Program-made: the position numbers and the translations under genes
The notes under the pieces: model-generated
The model's database searches: none
Seen by the model: only the letters and a program-made list of their open reading frames with translations
Told to the model about the DNA's origin: nothing
From: Roseiarcus sp963835885
GTDB taxonomy: Bacteria; Pseudomonadota; Alphaproteobacteria; Rhizobiales; Beijerinckiaceae
NCBI GenBank assembly: GCA_963835885.1
Contig: CAWIHF010000032.1
Span: 1-64,000, forward strand
Direction: 5' to 3'
DNA: 64,000 nt
Shown: positions 62,640 to 64,000 of the stretch, piece after piece
Layout of the letters: the number at the start of each line of letters is the position of its first letter
How positions within the stretch are numbered: the stretch's first letter is position 1

Positions 62640-64000
62640 ATGGAAAAGCGTTCAAAGCAGACAAGTCCGACTCTTGACAATGCCGCCGTCGGAGCCCTTC
62701 GAGCGCAGCTGAGAGGCGAATTGCTCGATCCCGGCGCCTCTTACGAGGGTGCGCGCGTCATCTGGAACGGCATGATCGATCGTCGGCCGGCGCTTATCGC
62801 ACGCTGTCGAAATTCGGGAGATGTCGCGGCAAGCATAAATTTTGCTCGCGATCATGGTCTCGTCATCGCGATTCGCTCGGGCGGCCACAACGTGGCGGGC
62901 TACGCTGTCTGCGACGGGGGCCTGATGATCGACCTGTCGCTGATGAACGGCGTGCGATTGGATCCCACGCTAGATCGCGCATTTGTTGAGGGCGGGGCGA
63001 CCTGGGGCGATGTGGACGCCGCGACCGAGCCCTTTGGTCGGGCAACTCCCGGCGGGCTGATCTCGGCGACGGGCGTTGCGGGCCTGACCCTGTCCGGCGG
63101 CATCGGCTGGCTGCGTGGCCGGCATGGCCTCAGCTGCGATAATCTAGCGGCGGCCGACCTGGTGACGGCGGACGGCAGGCTGATCCGCGCGAGCTCGACC
63201 GAGAATCCCGAATGCGTCGGCGTGGAGAGGCGGCGGTGGCAATTTTGGAGTTGTCACGAACTTCGAGTTCAAGCTTCACCCAATCGACCCTGAGCTGTTT
63301 TTCTGCGGACCGGCCTATCCGGAAGAGCGCGCCGATGAAATCATTCGGCTTTGGCGCGACTTCATGAGCAACGCGCCGGATCGGCTGAGCGGTCTTGCCG
63401 AATTCTCGACCGTGCCGAAGGACGACGCCTACCCGCGAGAAGCCTGGGGCTGCCGGGTGATCTCGCTCGCCCATGTATATGATGGACCGGCCGACGAGGG
63501 CGAACAAGTCGTCGCTCCTTTGCGCGGTTTCGGAGCGCCTCTCGTCGACTTCAGCGGGCGCATGCCGTACCGCGCCATTCAAGCCCTCTATAATTCGCTG
63601 TTTCCGAAGGGCCGCGACCGTTGCTACTGGAAATCTACCTATCTCAAACGCCTCGACGACGACGTCATTGGCGAAATTACAGCGTTGCTGACGAAGCGAC
63701 CGTCCGCGAGATGACCTACTCATCGATCTGGAAGTTTGCGGGCGCCTGGCGCAACGGGTCGACGCAAAGGCCACGGCTTTTGGCGACCGCTCCATGCCCT
63801 ACATGTTGAAGTTTCGACGCGATCTGGGCGAAGCCAGAGGACGACGACGCCAATATCAGCTGGGTTCGACAAGGGTGGAAAGCGATGCAGCGCCGTTCCA
63901 CAGGTCGCATGTACCTGAACTTTCCCGGTCTTGGCGAAGGCGATGGCCTCGTGCGCGACGCCTTCGGCGCAGAGACCTATGGAAGGCTTCAAAAGGTCAA
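62640..64000 (+). pseudogene. FAD-binding oxidoreductase, berberine-bridge-enzyme-like (frameshifted, runs off the window)
   Basis: The N-terminal frame has the PCMH FAD domain: VIWNGMIDRRPALIARCRNS, VIAIRSGGHNVAGYAVCDGG with the flavin-linking histidine, WGDVDAATEPFGRATPGGLI and GLTLSGGIGWLRGRHGLSCD. Near 63230 the frame changes, and continues as GGGGNFGVVTNFEFKLHPID and PAYPEERADEIIRLWRDFMS. A second change near 63712 and a third near 63830 lead to DDDANISWVRQGWKAMQRRS and NFPGLGEGDGLVRDAFG, the family C terminus, still open at the window edge. Three lesions in one gene suggest true decay, though the regulator next to it is intact. The enzyme would oxidise sugars or secondary metabolites. 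Confidence 0.75.

Noticed and set aside
1..64000. CRISPR arrays, tRNA or rRNA genes
   Set aside because: No regularly spaced direct repeats and no tRNA-like cloverleaf or rRNA sequence was recognised by eye; a covariance-model scan was not possible.

Overview
The window reads as chromosome of a high-GC alphaproteobacterium, most likely Hyphomicrobiales (Rhizobiales), perhaps near Beijerinckiaceae or Methylocystaceae. The signs are a C4-pathway 5-aminolevulinate synthase with hemE and hemF, a cysteine-free L31, a LuxR/LuxI pair, a RutR-type regulator on a hydantoinase/ureidopropionase cluster, and intergenic palindromes of the type common in Bradyrhizobium-like genomes. The organism is inferred from family resemblance only. 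No rRNA, tRNA or CRISPR array was seen.

Layout. 0.2-7 kb: spermidine-synthase-like gene, MsbA-type ABC exporter with a duplicated 3' tail, a complete IS with target duplication, rpmE, an NlpC/P60 hydrolase and a secreted phosphoesterase. 7.1-13.1 kb: AidB-like acyl-CoA dehydrogenase, LuxR receptor, LuxI synthase with a candidate lux box, and an acyl-CoA synthetase. 13-17.3 kb: Sir2 deacylase, M3 peptidase, zinc-ribbon metallopeptidase. 17.3-24.5 kb: a pyrimidine/hydantoin operon (hyuC, hydA, ABC ATPase, two permeases, binding protein) divergent from a RutR-like gene, with an exact RutR box between them. Most of the transport genes are broken by single-base insertions.

24.6-29.4 kb is a scarred accessory island. 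Two decayed copies of an MmeI-like DNA methyltransferase 3' end bracket a DUF433/PIN-like toxin-antitoxin pair and a membrane-protein gene split by an IS1595-type element. The right copy runs straight into a radical SAM gene that has lost its 5' half. 30-37.4 kb is housekeeping: class I aldolase, hemA, hemE-hemF, aldo/keto reductase, then marR and an MFS exporter behind a perfect palindrome. 37.6-44.5 kb is a second accessory block: a decayed IS1595 element, an older transposase remnant, three tandem genes of unknown function (two encoding secreted proteins), and a truncated BoxR-like regulator.

44.5-64 kb returns to core genes: lytic transglycosylase, icd, cobO, a secreted GH43 arabinanase, two FAD enzymes, purH, a SPOR protein, an SDR, a transglutaminase-DUF2126 protein, and a GlxA/FtrA-type AraC regulator divergent from a multiply frameshifted FAD-linked oxidase that runs off the end.

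Throughout, otherwise well-conserved genes are interrupted by one-base shifts. A large share are an extra pyrimidine just before a CG dinucleotide, so many apparent pseudogenes may be assembly or base-calling artefacts.
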